This document shows positions 1 through 7,917 of a stretch of DNA of 64,000 bases, piece by piece (positions within the stretch are counted from its first letter, which is position 1; each line of letters opens with the position of its first letter). The translations under genes and the position numbers were made by a program. This DNA is from an uncultured Oscillospiraceae bacterium. GTDB lineage: Bacteria > Bacillota > Clostridia > Oscillospirales > Oscillospiraceae. The stretch is taken from NCBI GenBank assembly GCA_910584045.1, contig CAJTYO010000001.1, positions 20,025 through 84,024 on the forward strand, written 5' to 3'. The notes beneath the pieces are model-generated. The model worked only from the letters and a program-made list of their open reading frames with translations. It did not search any database and had not been told where the DNA came from.

Positions 1-29
1 CCCCCGCGCCTCTTTCAGCGCAAACAGGA

Positions 30-458
30 CTATCTTTTCATCTCCGCCGGATGGTCCGAGTCCTCTTTCGTCCACTCCGGGCCGTCCGCCTCCATAGTCC
101 TGCGGACATGTTCTTTTATCTTCGCAAAGGTTTCCGCGCTCAGATCGTGCTCCACCTTACAAGCGTCCGCGGCGGCCACCGCCTCGCTGACGCCCAGATA
201 GACGAAAAAGTCCGTCAGCATCCTGTGGCGCTCATAGATGCGTTCGGCGATCTCCCGCCCGGTGGGCAGCAGGTGGATATACCCCTCCGAGTCCACCTCA
301 ATGTGCCCCCCTTCCCGCAGTTTTTTCATCGCCACGCTGACGCTGGGCTTGGAGAACCCCAGCTCGTTGGCGACGTCAATGGAGCGGACCACGCTCCGCC
401 GCTTCCCCACGATCAGGATCGCCTCCAGATAGTCCTCCGCCGATTCATAGACACGCAT
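30..458 (-). CDS. DtxR/MntR-family metal-dependent transcriptional repressor
   Basis: The product has 142 residues, the same length as Bacillus MntR. An N-terminal winged helix (about 1-60) is followed by a dimerisation and metal-binding domain. By alignment to MntR the metal ligands are Asp9, Glu12, His78, Cys100, Glu103 and His104. Cys100 sits where MntR has Glu99, and a Cys at this place is typical of the iron-sensing DtxR/IdeR branch, so metal choice (Mn or Fe) cannot be read off. I chose the ATG at 458 because GGAGG lies five bases upstream; the ATG at 470 has no usable spacing. It is divergent from the DUF1576 gene, with a 183-bp shared control region. The role, metal-loaded repression of uptake genes, is inferred from the family. 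Confidence 0.85.
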   Translation of the reverse strand: MRVYESAEDYLEAILIVGKRRSVVRSIDVANELGFSKPSVSVAMKKLREGGHIEVDSEGYIHLLPTGREIAERIYERHRMLTDFFVYLGVSEAVAAADACKVEHDLSAETFAKIKEHVRRTMEADGPEWTKEDSDHPAEMKR

Positions 459-565
459 ACCGTCCTCCATCCCTCCGCCGCAGGCCTCAGCTCCGGCGGA
501 CACCCTTATTCTGTTAATGACAGGATAGCACATATCCGCCGTTTGCGCAAGCCCTCCCCCGCCTC

Positions 566-594
566 TTGACATGTGCGGGTGCATACCGTACAAT
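566..594 (+). promoter_or_regulatory. sigma-A promoter of the DUF1576 gene
   Basis: TTGACA (566-571), a 17-bp spacer and TACAAT (589-594) form a near-consensus promoter 47 bp before the start codon at 642. It lies in the region shared with the divergent DtxR-type gene. I found no convincing DtxR-type palindrome over it. Confidence 0.8.
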
Positions 595-641
595 AAGGAG
601 GCGGGAGCAAAAGGCGGCGGACAGAGACGGGAGGATAAAGA

Positions 642-1922
642 ATGTTGAGGGAGATACTCGACCGGCGCGGGGAGCGTCTGATGGAATGGCTCCACCTGGT
701 GCCCCTGGCTCTGGCCGCTCTCCTGACTGTTTTCGCCGTGATTGCCCAGCCGGACGCGTCCCTGCTCCAGGGCTTTTGGGAGATTCAGATCAGCGAGACC
801 GGCCTGATCACCGATCCTATGGCCACCGGCGGCGTGGGCGCGGCGCTGCTGAATGCGGCGGTGGTGCTGTTTTTGAGCACCATACTGCTGCGGCGGATGG
901 ATCTTCCTTTCACCGGCGCGGCGTTCGCCTGCCTGTTTCTCATGGCGGGCTTCTCCCTGCTGGGGAAAAACCTGCTGAATATCGCCCCTATTCTGGCCGG
1001 AGGCTGGCTTCACGCCCTATATAAACGGGAAAGCTTAGTAAAATACGTCTATCTGACCCTGTACGGCACCTGTCTGTCCCCGATGGTCAGCTTCCTGCTG
1101 GTACGGGTGCGGCCCGGACTGCGGTGGGTATCCATGGCCCTGTGCGGACTGGTCATCGGCTTTTTGCTGCCGGCCATCGCCCGCTTCACTACCAGAATTC
1201 ACCAGGGCTATAATCTCTACAATGTGGGCTTCGCTGCCGGCATCCTGGGTCTGGGTATCGCCAGCGTTCTGAAGGGCTTCGGCGTGGAGTTCGCCGCCGG
1301 GTCCGGATGGAGCGAGGGGGGCCACGGCCTGCTGTGCGCCATGGTGACGCTGGTGCTGTTGGGCTTGCTGTGCATAGGGATGGTCATGGGCTGCCGCAGC
1401 TGGGGGGCTTATAAGCACATCCTGCACCACTCCGGCCGCGCGGTGGCGGACTTTGTCCTGCTGGACGGCCCGGGGGCTACGCTGGTGAATATGGCCCTGG
1501 TGGGGGCCATCGGCCTGGGCTATCTGCTGGCTCTGTATCCCTGGGGGGTGCGGCTGAACGGGCCGCTGGTGTGCTGCGTGTTCGCCATGACCGGCTTCGG
1601 CGCCTTCGGCAAGCATCCCAGGAACGTCCTGCCGGTAATGGCCGGGGCCGTGCTGGCGGCGCTGCTGATGATCCAGGTGCCCATCACCGCCCCCGGCGTC
1701 CTGCTGGCCACCCTTCTGTGCACCTGCCTGGCCCCCATCGCGGGACAGTTTGGCTGGGGCTGGGGCATGGCCGCCGGATTTATCCATATGACGATTGTCC
1801 AGAATACCAGCATCCTCCACGGGGGGATGAATCTATACAACAACGGCTTCGCTGCGGGACTGGTGTGCATCCTGCTGGTCCCCATCATCAAGTCCATGAC
1901 GCCGGAGCCCTTGGAGGACTGA
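642..1922 (+). CDS. DUF1576 multi-pass membrane protein
   Basis: This 426-residue protein is very hydrophobic and matches the DUF1576 family, whose function is unknown. It has a clear internal duplication: a GKNLLN/YNVGFAAG block (the latter near residue 193) returns as GKHPRN/YNNGFAAG (near residue 399), so two homologous membrane halves are likely, as in many transporters. GGGAGG is seven bases before the ATG, behind a near-perfect promoter. It probably forms a two-gene operon with the small gene that starts six bases later. Control by the divergent metal-responsive regulator is possible but unproven; a transport role is inference. Confidence 0.8.
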   Translation: MLREILDRRGERLMEWLHLVPLALAALLTVFAVIAQPDASLLQGFWEIQISETGLITDPMATGGVGAALLNAAVVLFLSTILLRRMDLPFTGAAFACLFLMAGFSLLGKNLLNIAPILAGGWLHALYKRESLVKYVYLTLYGTCLSPMVSFLLVRVRPGLRWVSMALCGLVIGFLLPAIARFTTRIHQGYNLYNVGFAAGILGLGIASVLKGFGVEFAAGSGWSEGGHGLLCAMVTLVLLGLLCIGMVMGCRSWGAYKHILHHSGRAVADFVLLDGPGATLVNMALVGAIGLGYLLALYPWGVRLNGPLVCCVFAMTGFGAFGKHPRNVLPVMAGAVLAALLMIQVPITAPGVLLATLLCTCLAPIAGQFGWGWGMAAGFIHMTIVQNTSILHGGMNLYNNGFAAGLVCILLVPIIKSMTPEPLED

Positions 1923-1927
1923 ATGAT

Positions 1928-2290
1928 ATGAAAAAACGCATGTACCGGGCCCGCCGCCGGATGAACCACGTGGTCACCGAGCTCAGCCACGTTCTGCTGA
2001 TGGCCGGGGGCCGGGAGATCAACCTGCACCTCACCCGGGAGGAGGAGGGCCTGCACCTGCACCTGGAGGGGGACTTCTCCCCGGAGCACCAGCACGGCAT
2101 GGAGCACATGTCGAAACTGCTCCAGCCCAAGGTCCGCGACCCCGCCCTGGTGGAGACCTACGGGGAGCTGACCGGGGAGGACCAGTATACCGACGAGAGC
2201 GAGCTGGCTCTGGTGGGCCAGATGGTGGACCGCTCCTCGGTGACGGTGGAGCCGGGCCGGGTCAGGATGGACCTGTTTCTGGCCTTTTAG
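1928..2290 (+). CDS. small soluble protein paired with the DUF1576 gene
   Basis: A 120-residue protein starts at ATG 1928, with GGAGG ten bases upstream inside the end of the DUF1576 gene, so the two are surely co-transcribed. It has no membrane segment or signal peptide. The start is basic (MKKRMYRARRRM). The pattern NHVVTELSHVLLMAGG and the C-terminal LVGQMVDRSSVTVEPGRVRM loosely recall the edges of histidine-kinase-like or anti-sigma ATPase folds, but the ATP-binding N and G boxes are not evident. I do not recognise the family with confidence. Confidence 0.7.
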   Translation: MKKRMYRARRRMNHVVTELSHVLLMAGGREINLHLTREEEGLHLHLEGDFSPEHQHGMEHMSKLLQPKVRDPALVETYGELTGEDQYTDESELALVGQMVDRSSVTVEPGRVRMDLFLAF

Positions 2291-2313
2291 CGCCCGGCCA
2301 TAATTTAGTGAAA

Positions 2314-2350
2314 AGCGCGCATACTACCCCCAAAAGGGGGAATGCGCGCT
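2314..2350 (+). promoter_or_regulatory. hairpin that traps the ribosome binding site of the FAD/Rieske gene
   Basis: AGCGCGCAT (2314-2322) pairs with ATGCGCGCT (2342-2350), and CCCCC (2327-2331) pairs with GGGGG (2336-2340) around an AAAA loop. GGGGG is the only Shine-Dalgarno-like sequence before the ATG at 2351, so the stem would hide it. It may be a translational switch or the terminator of the upstream gene; no T-run follows. Confidence 0.6.
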
Positions 2351-3649
2351 ATGGAGTCGATATGGATGCGGACAAGCCGTCTGCCGCAGTTTCAGCCGCT
2401 GGAGGGCGGTCTGCGTACGGACGTGCTGATTGTAGGCGGCGGGATGACTGGGCTTTTGTGCGCCTGGCTGCTGCGGCGGGAGGGGGTGGACTGCGCGGTG
2501 GTGGAGGCCGGCCGGATCGGCGGCGGGACCACCGGGCACACCACCGCGAAGATCACCTCCCAGCACGGCCTGCTCTACCACCGGCTGCTGCGCACCTTCG
2601 GCTCGGAGACAGCGCGGCTCTACTGGCAGACCCAGGAGGCCGCCCTGGCCCGATACCGGGCGCTGTGCCAGAAGATTGACTGCCACTTTCAGGAGCGGGA
2701 CAACTATGTCTACTCCCTGGACGACCCCGCCGAGCTGGACAAGGAGCTGGAGGCCCTGGAGAGAATCGGCGCGCCCGCCCGCCTCGTCCGTGAGCTGCCC
2801 CTGCCCTTCTCCACCGCCGGAGCGGTCTGCTTTCCCAACCAGGGACAGTTCCACCCGCTGCAATTTCTGTCCGCCCTCGCGAAAGACCTTCCGGTCTATG
2901 AGCATACCCGGGCTCTGGCATGGTCGCCGGGACGGGTCCTCACGGAGCACGGGACCGTCCGGACGGAGAAAACGATCATCGCCACCCACTTCCCTATGGT
3001 CACCAACCACGGGGCCTATTTTCTCAAGCTTTATCAGCATCGCTCCTACGTTCTGGCCCTGGAGAACGCCCCGGACGTGGGCGGTATGTACGCAGACGCG
3101 TCCAAGACGGGCCTGTCCTTCCGGAACTGGGACAACCTTTTGCTGCTGGGCGGCGGGGGGCACCGGACGGGGAAAAAAGGCGGCGGCTGGCAGGTCCTGG
3201 AGGGCGCGGTCCGGCGATACTATCCCCAGGCTGCGGAGGTCGCCCGCTGGGCGGCCCAGGACTGCATGTCTCTGGACGGCGTCCCCTATGTAGGCGTATA
3301 CAGCCGCCGAACGCCGGGGCTCTACATCTCCTCCGGCTTCAACAAGTGGGGCATGACGGGGGCCATGGCGGCGGCGGAGCTGCTGACCGACCTGGCGCTG
3401 AACCGGGACTCGCCCTGCCGGCGGCTGTTCGACCCATCCCGCACCATCCTGCGGGCGCAGCTGGCGGTCAACGGGGCGGAGGCGGTCATCAGCCTTTTGA
3501 CTCCCACCGTCCCCCGATGCCCCCACATGGGCTGCGCCCTGCACTACAACGCCCAGGAGCACAGCTGGGACTGCCCGTGTCACGGCTCCCGTTTCACGGA
3601 GGCGGGCCGGGTTCTGGACGGACCGTCCAACGAGGATAAACCGATGTGA
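2351..3649 (+). CDS. FAD-dependent oxidoreductase with C-terminal Rieske [2Fe-2S] domain
   Basis: The 432-residue product opens with a DAO-type FAD domain (VGGGMTG near residues 26-32) and ends with a Rieske cluster motif, CPHMGC followed by CPCHGS (about 390-411), giving the two Cys and two His ligands. This FAD-plus-Rieske architecture is widespread in bacteria, but substrates are mostly unknown. The C-terminus ends soon after the second Rieske motif. I preferred ATG 2351 over 2342 because GGGGG is ten bases from the former and one base from the latter. It is a single-gene unit closed by a strong terminator at 3658. Confidence 0.85.
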   Translation: MESIWMRTSRLPQFQPLEGGLRTDVLIVGGGMTGLLCAWLLRREGVDCAVVEAGRIGGGTTGHTTAKITSQHGLLYHRLLRTFGSETARLYWQTQEAALARYRALCQKIDCHFQERDNYVYSLDDPAELDKELEALERIGAPARLVRELPLPFSTAGAVCFPNQGQFHPLQFLSALAKDLPVYEHTRALAWSPGRVLTEHGTVRTEKTIIATHFPMVTNHGAYFLKLYQHRSYVLALENAPDVGGMYADASKTGLSFRNWDNLLLLGGGGHRTGKKGGGWQVLEGAVRRYYPQAAEVARWAAQDCMSLDGVPYVGVYSRRTPGLYISSGFNKWGMTGAMAAAELLTDLALNRDSPCRRLFDPSRTILRAQLAVNGAEAVISLLTPTVPRCPHMGCALHYNAQEHSWDCPCHGSRFTEAGRVLDGPSNEDKPM

Positions 3650-3657
3650 CGCTGCAA

Positions 3658-3693
3658 GGCGCGCCGGAACTACCCGGCGCGCCTCCCCTTTTT
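3658..3693 (+). terminator. rho-independent terminator after the FAD/Rieske gene
   Basis: GGCGCGCCGG (3658-3667), loop AACTAC and CCGGCGCGCC (3674-3683) form a perfect 10-bp stem followed by TCCCCTTTTT. Confidence 0.85.
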
Positions 3694-3759
3694 GTCACCC
3701 CTCCTCCCCCGCCGGCATAGAATGCCGGGAAAGCCCCGTCCATCGCCGGGGCATCCAAA

Positions 3760-4866
3760 ATGAACGGGGGATGCAGCTTGATAAGCGTCAGTCTGTGCAT
3801 GATTGTAAAAAACGAGGAGGATGTGCTGGCCCGGTGTCTGGAGAGCGCCGCCGGATTGGTGGACGAGATCATCCTGGTGGACACCGGCTCCACCGACCGC
3901 ACCCGGGAGATCGCCGCCCGCTTCACGGAGCAAATCTATGATTTCCCCTGGCGGGACGACTTTGCCGCCGCCCGCAACGAATCCTTCGCCCACGCGTCTA
4001 TGGACTACTGCCTGTGGCTGGACGCGGACGACGTGCTCCTGGATGCGGACCGGACCGCCTTTATGCGGCTGAAGGAGACTCTGGAGCCCAACGTCTCCGT
4101 GGTTATGGCCCCCTACAACGTGGGTTTTGACGAGAGCGGCCGGGTCACCTTCTCCTACTACCGGGAGCGCCTTATCAAGAACCGTTCCGGCATGTTCTGG
4201 GCCGGCGCGGTCCATGAGGCCGTCACCCCGGCGGGAACGCTCCTCTACGCGGATTTCGCCGTCACCCACCGCAAGACCCGCCCCTCCGACCCGGACCGGA
4301 ATCTGCGCATCTATCAAACCCAGCTGGCCGCAGGCGTACAGCTGGAGCCCCGGCAGCAGTTCTATTACGGCCGAGAGCTCTACTACCACAGCCGATGGAG
4401 CGACGCCCTGGCGGTATTCGAGGACTTTTTGTCGGAAGGCCGGGGTTGGGTGGAAAACAACATCGACGCCTGCTGTCTCTGCGCCCGCTGTCAAGAGGAG
4501 TTGGACCGGCCCGACGAAGCGCTGGCGGCCCTTCTCCGCACCTTCTCCTATGACCGGCCCCGGGCGGAGGCCTGCTGTGAGATTGGCCGCTGGTTCCTCC
4601 AGCGGGAACAATATTCCAAGGCGGCCTACTGGTACGCTCTGGCTCTGACGTGTCCTCGGGACGACCGCCGGGGCGGCTTTGTCTCCCCGGATTGCTACGG
4701 CTATCTGCCCTGTATTCAGCTGTGCGTCTGCCATAGCCGCCTGGGGGATCAGGAGCGGGCGGAGGCGTACAATGAGTTGGCCGCCGCCTGCAAGCCGGAC
4801 AGTCCGGCGGTCCTCCACAACCGGACGTGGTTCCAGTCCCTGCGGACGCCTGATACTTTTTCTTGA
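3760..4866 (+). CDS. family 2 glycosyltransferase with C-terminal helical repeats
   Basis: The N-terminal GT-A domain shows the family opening (SLCMIVKNEEDVLARCLES), VDTGSTDRT and the LDADD metal/nucleotide-sugar motif near residue 87. The C-terminal half (about 200-368) is helical and TPR-like, an arrangement seen in SunS-type and related bacterial GT2 enzymes. The acceptor is unknown; no peptide, capsule or S-layer gene is adjacent. ATG 3760 is given, but a TTG at 3778 with GGGGG seven bases upstream starts nearer the usual family N-terminus and may be the true start. The final codons and stop lie inside palindromic repeat A. Confidence 0.85.
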   Translation: MNGGCSLISVSLCMIVKNEEDVLARCLESAAGLVDEIILVDTGSTDRTREIAARFTEQIYDFPWRDDFAAARNESFAHASMDYCLWLDADDVLLDADRTAFMRLKETLEPNVSVVMAPYNVGFDESGRVTFSYYRERLIKNRSGMFWAGAVHEAVTPAGTLLYADFAVTHRKTRPSDPDRNLRIYQTQLAAGVQLEPRQQFYYGRELYYHSRWSDALAVFEDFLSEGRGWVENNIDACCLCARCQEELDRPDEALAALLRTFSYDRPRAEACCEIGRWFLQREQYSKAAYWYALALTCPRDDRRGGFVSPDCYGYLPCIQLCVCHSRLGDQERAEAYNELAAACKPDSPAVLHNRTWFQSLRTPDTFS

Positions 4867-4999
4867 AAACGTATCAAAAGGAATTTTAATCTCGAATCGA
4901 AACCCCATTGCTATTCCAGGATTTCTGTCCGCTCCGGCCCTAAGCCGCCACAGGCGGCCACGGATGACGGTACGGCTCTCCTAAACCTGGAATCGCATC
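4852..4999 (+). repeat. dispersed palindromic repeat, copy A
   Basis: One of four related elements (A here, B at 43164, C at 25750, D at 51838). It starts with a hairpin (GATAC ... GTATC around TTTTC/GAAAA), then a block containing CCATTGCTATTCCAGGATTT, CCCTAAGCCGCC and GGCTCTCCTAA. TTGCTATTCCAGG (4908-4920) pairs with CCTGGAATCGCA (4986-4997), making a large stem-loop. The element overlaps the stop codon of the glycosyltransferase gene. Confidence 0.75.
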
Positions 5000-5074
5000 A
5001 GCCAGAAATAGGGTTTAATCCAGAAGGAGCGGACCCCGCGAGGGCCCGCTCCTTCTATGAGAAAATAATCAGAT

Positions 5075-6493
5075 TTACTTCCCGCGCAGCTGCTCGTCGA
5101 TGGCAGCGGCGGCAGTCTTGCCCGCGCCCATGGCCAGGATGACGGTGGCCGCGCCGGTGACGGCGTCGCCGCCGGCGTACACGCTCTCGCGGCTGGTCAG
5201 GCCGTCCTCATTGACGATGATGCCGCCCCGCTTGTTGATCTCAAGCCCCTTGGTGGTGGATTTGATCAGCGGGTTGGGGCTGGTGCCCAGGGCCATGATC
5301 ACGCAGTCCATCTCCAGCTCGAACTCGCTGCCCTCCTTGACGATGGGGCGGCGGCGGCCGGAGGCGTCGGGCTCGCCCAACTCCATTTCCACGCATTTAA
5401 GGCCACAGACGGAACCGTTCTTGGGGTCCCGCTTATCCTCGGGATTGTTGTAGCCCAGGATGGCGGTGGGGTTGGTGAGGGTTTTGAAGATGATGCCCTC
5501 CTCCTTGGCGTGCTCCACCTCCTCGGCGCGGGCGGGGAGCTCGGCCTCGCTGCGGCGGTAGACGATGTACACATCGGCCCCCAGACGGCGGGAGCACCGG
5601 GCGGCATCCATAGCCACATTGCCGCCGCCCACAACGGCCACCTTTTTGCCCTTGAGGGGCATGATGGGCGTGTCGGAGCCCTCCTTGTAGGCCTTCATCA
5701 GGTTGATCCGGGTGAGGAACTCGTTGGCGGAGTAAACGCCCTTGAGGTTCTCACCGGGAATATGCATGAACATGGGCAGACCCGCGCCGGAGCCGATGAA
5801 CACGGCCTCGAAGCCCTCCTGCTCCATGAGCTCGTCGATGGTGATAGACCGGCCGACGACCACGTTGGTCTCGATCTTCACGCCCAGCTCCTTGAGACCG
5901 TCCACCTCCTTCTGAACGATGGACTTGGGCAGACGGAACTCGGGAATACCGTACACCAGCACGCCGCCAGCCAGGTGCAGCGCCTCGTACACGGTGACCT
6001 CGTACCCCTTCCGGGCCAAGTCACCGGCGCAGGTCAGTCCGGAGGGGCCGGAGCCGATGACGGCCACCTTGTGTCCGTTGCTCTCGGGCTTCACGGCCTT
6101 CTCAGTGGCGTTGGCGTTGTGCCAGTCGGCTACAAACCGCTCCAGGCGGCCGATGCCCACGCTCTCGGCCTTGATGCCGCGCACGCACTTGGATTCGCAC
6201 TGGGTCTCCTGAGGACAGACCCGGCCGCAGACGGCGGGCAGAGCGCTGTCCTGGGCGATAATCTGATAGGCGGCCTCGAAGTCGCCCTCGGCCACCTTGG
6301 CGATGAACTCGGGGATATGGATCTTCACCGGACAGCCGGCCACGCAGGGCATGTTCTTGCAGTGGAGGCAGCGCTGTGCCTCGTCGATGGCCTGCTCCCT
6401 GGTGTAGCCTAGGGCCACTTCTTCAAAGTTGCCGGACCGGACGACAGGGTCCTGATGGGGCATGGGGTTCTTATCCGGACGCATATTAGCCAT
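5075..6493 (-). CDS. nfnB: NADH-dependent ferredoxin:NADP+ oxidoreductase, NfnB subunit (GltD/SudA-like)
   Basis: The 472-residue flavoprotein has two N-terminal [4Fe-4S] motifs (CLHCKNMPCVAGCP and CGRVC...QCESKC), an FAD motif GSGPSG and an NADP motif GGGNVA. Alone it would be called a glutamate synthase small-subunit-like protein. It directly follows an NfnA-type gene (one base between them), with AGGAGGT upstream of the ATG, and no glutamate synthase large subunit is nearby. The Nfn enzyme is known to couple NADH and reduced ferredoxin to NADP+ reduction by flavin-based electron bifurcation, supplying NADPH in fermenting anaerobes. Confidence 0.9.
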   Translation of the reverse strand: MANMRPDKNPMPHQDPVVRSGNFEEVALGYTREQAIDEAQRCLHCKNMPCVAGCPVKIHIPEFIAKVAEGDFEAAYQIIAQDSALPAVCGRVCPQETQCESKCVRGIKAESVGIGRLERFVADWHNANATEKAVKPESNGHKVAVIGSGPSGLTCAGDLARKGYEVTVYEALHLAGGVLVYGIPEFRLPKSIVQKEVDGLKELGVKIETNVVVGRSITIDELMEQEGFEAVFIGSGAGLPMFMHIPGENLKGVYSANEFLTRINLMKAYKEGSDTPIMPLKGKKVAVVGGGNVAMDAARCSRRLGADVYIVYRRSEAELPARAEEVEHAKEEGIIFKTLTNPTAILGYNNPEDKRDPKNGSVCGLKCVEMELGEPDASGRRRPIVKEGSEFELEMDCVIMALGTSPNPLIKSTTKGLEINKRGGIIVNEDGLTSRESVYAGGDAVTGAATVILAMGAGKTAAAAIDEQLRGK

Positions 6494-6494
6494 A

Positions 6495-7337
6495 TTACTT
6501 TACCTCCTGCTTGAACAGATTGCACGTCTCTTCCCTGGCGTGCATCTCGAAGTCGCGGTACATGGCGCCGCGGGCCATGGACTCATCGAAGTCCACCAGG
6601 TGCCCGTCGAACTCGGGGCCGTCCACGCAGGCGAACTTTGTCTCTCCGCCCACGGTGAGGCGGCAGCCGCCGCACATGCCGGTGCCGTCGATCATAATAG
6701 GGTTCATGCTGACCACTGTGGGGATGTTGTACTCCTTGGTCAGCAGACAGACGAATTTCATCATAATGACCGGCCCGATGGCGATGACGCGGTCATACTT
6801 GGCCCCCGCCTCAATCTGCTCCTTGAGCAGGTCGGTAACCAGGGCCTTCTTGCCGTAGGAGCCGTCGTCGGTGCCGATGATGAGGTTGGTGCTGGCGGCC
6901 TCAAACTCCTCCTTGAGGATGATAAGGTCCTTGCTGCGGAAACCCACGATCAGGTCCACATGGCACCCGTCATCATGGAGCTTCTTGGCCACAGGGTAGG
7001 CGATGGCAGTGCCCACGCCGCCGCCGATGACGGCCACGCGCTTGAGCCCCTCGGTCTCGGTGGCCCGGCCCAGGGGGCCCACGAAGTCCTGAATGTACTG
7101 GCCCTCCTCCTTGTGGTTCAGCTTCTCGGTAGTCGCGCCCACAAGCTGGAAGATGATAGTGACGGTGCCCTTCTCGCGGTCATAGGCGGCGATGGTCAAG
7201 GGGATGCGCTCGCCGTTCTCGTCCACCCGGAGGATAATGAACTGGCCAGGCTCGCACTTGCGGGCCACGGCGGGGGCCTCGATCTCCATCAAAGTCACGG
7301 TGGGGTTTAAAACCCGTTTTCTTACGATCCGATACAT
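6495..7337 (-). CDS. nfnA: NADH-dependent ferredoxin:NADP+ oxidoreductase, NfnA subunit (SudB-like)
   Basis: A 280-residue ferredoxin-reductase-type protein with an FAD-binding domain, an NAD domain (VIGGGVGTAIAYPVAKKL) and a C-terminal [2Fe-2S] motif in GTGMCGGCRLTV...FACVDGPEFDGH. This layout matches the small Nfn subunit and PyrK-like proteins. I start at ATG 7337, which has AGAGGA at good distance; the upstream GTG at 7355 has none. It is the promoter-proximal gene of nfnAB, behind a strong promoter at 7405-7433. Confidence 0.9.
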   Translation of the reverse strand: MYRIVRKRVLNPTVTLMEIEAPAVARKCEPGQFIILRVDENGERIPLTIAAYDREKGTVTIIFQLVGATTEKLNHKEEGQYIQDFVGPLGRATETEGLKRVAVIGGGVGTAIAYPVAKKLHDDGCHVDLIVGFRSKDLIILKEEFEAASTNLIIGTDDGSYGKKALVTDLLKEQIEAGAKYDRVIAIGPVIMMKFVCLLTKEYNIPTVVSMNPIMIDGTGMCGGCRLTVGGETKFACVDGPEFDGHLVDFDESMARGAMYRDFEMHAREETCNLFKQEVK

Positions 7338-7404
7338 AGTGTGTCCTCTTTCCACTTAGATTCGGTTGCTGCTTTTATCGTGCGCCCTGCGGGCGTACAA
7401 TTCT

Positions 7405-7433
7405 ATTTTATCACAGCGTTTTTGCTTCGTCAA
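7405..7433 (-). promoter_or_regulatory. promoter of nfnAB
   Basis: On the minus strand TTGACG (7433-7428), a 17-bp spacer and TAAAAT (7410-7405) lie about 68 bp before the nfnA start. Confidence 0.75.
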
Positions 7434-7563
7434 TTTGATTTCGGGAGATTTTGAGGGTTTTCTCGGAAAATCATCGGAGGATTTATTTTCCCGCCGCCTC
7501 CTGGGCAGGCGGAAGCACGATCGCCCCAGCCAAACACAAAAATCCAAATTAAGGAAAAAATGA

Positions 7564-7592
7564 TTGTAATTTGCACCGAAATGATATATACT
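7564..7592 (+). promoter_or_regulatory. promoter of the small membrane protein gene
   Basis: TTGTAA (7564-7569), 17 bp and TATACT (7587-7592), 34 bp before the ATG at 7627. Confidence 0.7.
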
Positions 7593-7626
7593 AAAGGAGC
7601 ATATCAGTTTTGTCAGGAGGTTTACC

Positions 7627-7827
7627 ATGAAAAGTTCGAGTACATGGCGTTTTGTACTGAAAATTGTCGGCTTGTCTCTGGCTGCCGCCGGGCTGATCTG
7701 CCTGCTGGTTGGATTCTGGGACAAGCTGGCAGAGGACGCCGCCGCGGTAAAGGATAAGCTGTCCGGCCGGTGCGGCTGCCGCTGCTCTGAGTTTGACGAT
7801 TACGACGACGACCTGCTGTGCGAATAA
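7627..7827 (+). CDS. small single-pass membrane protein with acidic, Cys-rich tail
   Basis: A 66-residue protein with one hydrophobic segment (about residues 9-28) and a tail containing CGCRC and the acidic stretch DDYDDD. AGGAGG precedes the ATG, a 17-bp-spacer promoter lies upstream and a very strong hairpin downstream, so this short gene has its own transcription unit and is likely real. I do not recognise a family or function. The Cys pair and acidic tail might bind metal, which is speculation. Confidence 0.75.
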   Translation: MKSSSTWRFVLKIVGLSLAAAGLICLLVGFWDKLAEDAAAVKDKLSGRCGCRCSEFDDYDDDLLCE

Positions 7828-7847
7828 TCTCGCGGCGTAAAAGGGGC

Positions 7848-7895
7848 GAAATACCGGACCTCCGGCTCTCACATGAGCCGGAGGTCCGGTATTTC
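7848..7895. terminator. 21-bp perfect stem-loop between convergent genes
   Basis: Arms 7848-7868 and 7875-7895 pair perfectly around TCACAT. The stem sits between the small gene and convergent cobO and can act on both strands; the T-run is short (TATTTC). Confidence 0.8.
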
Positions 7896-7917
7896 CATCG
7901 GCGCTCAGGAAAGACCA

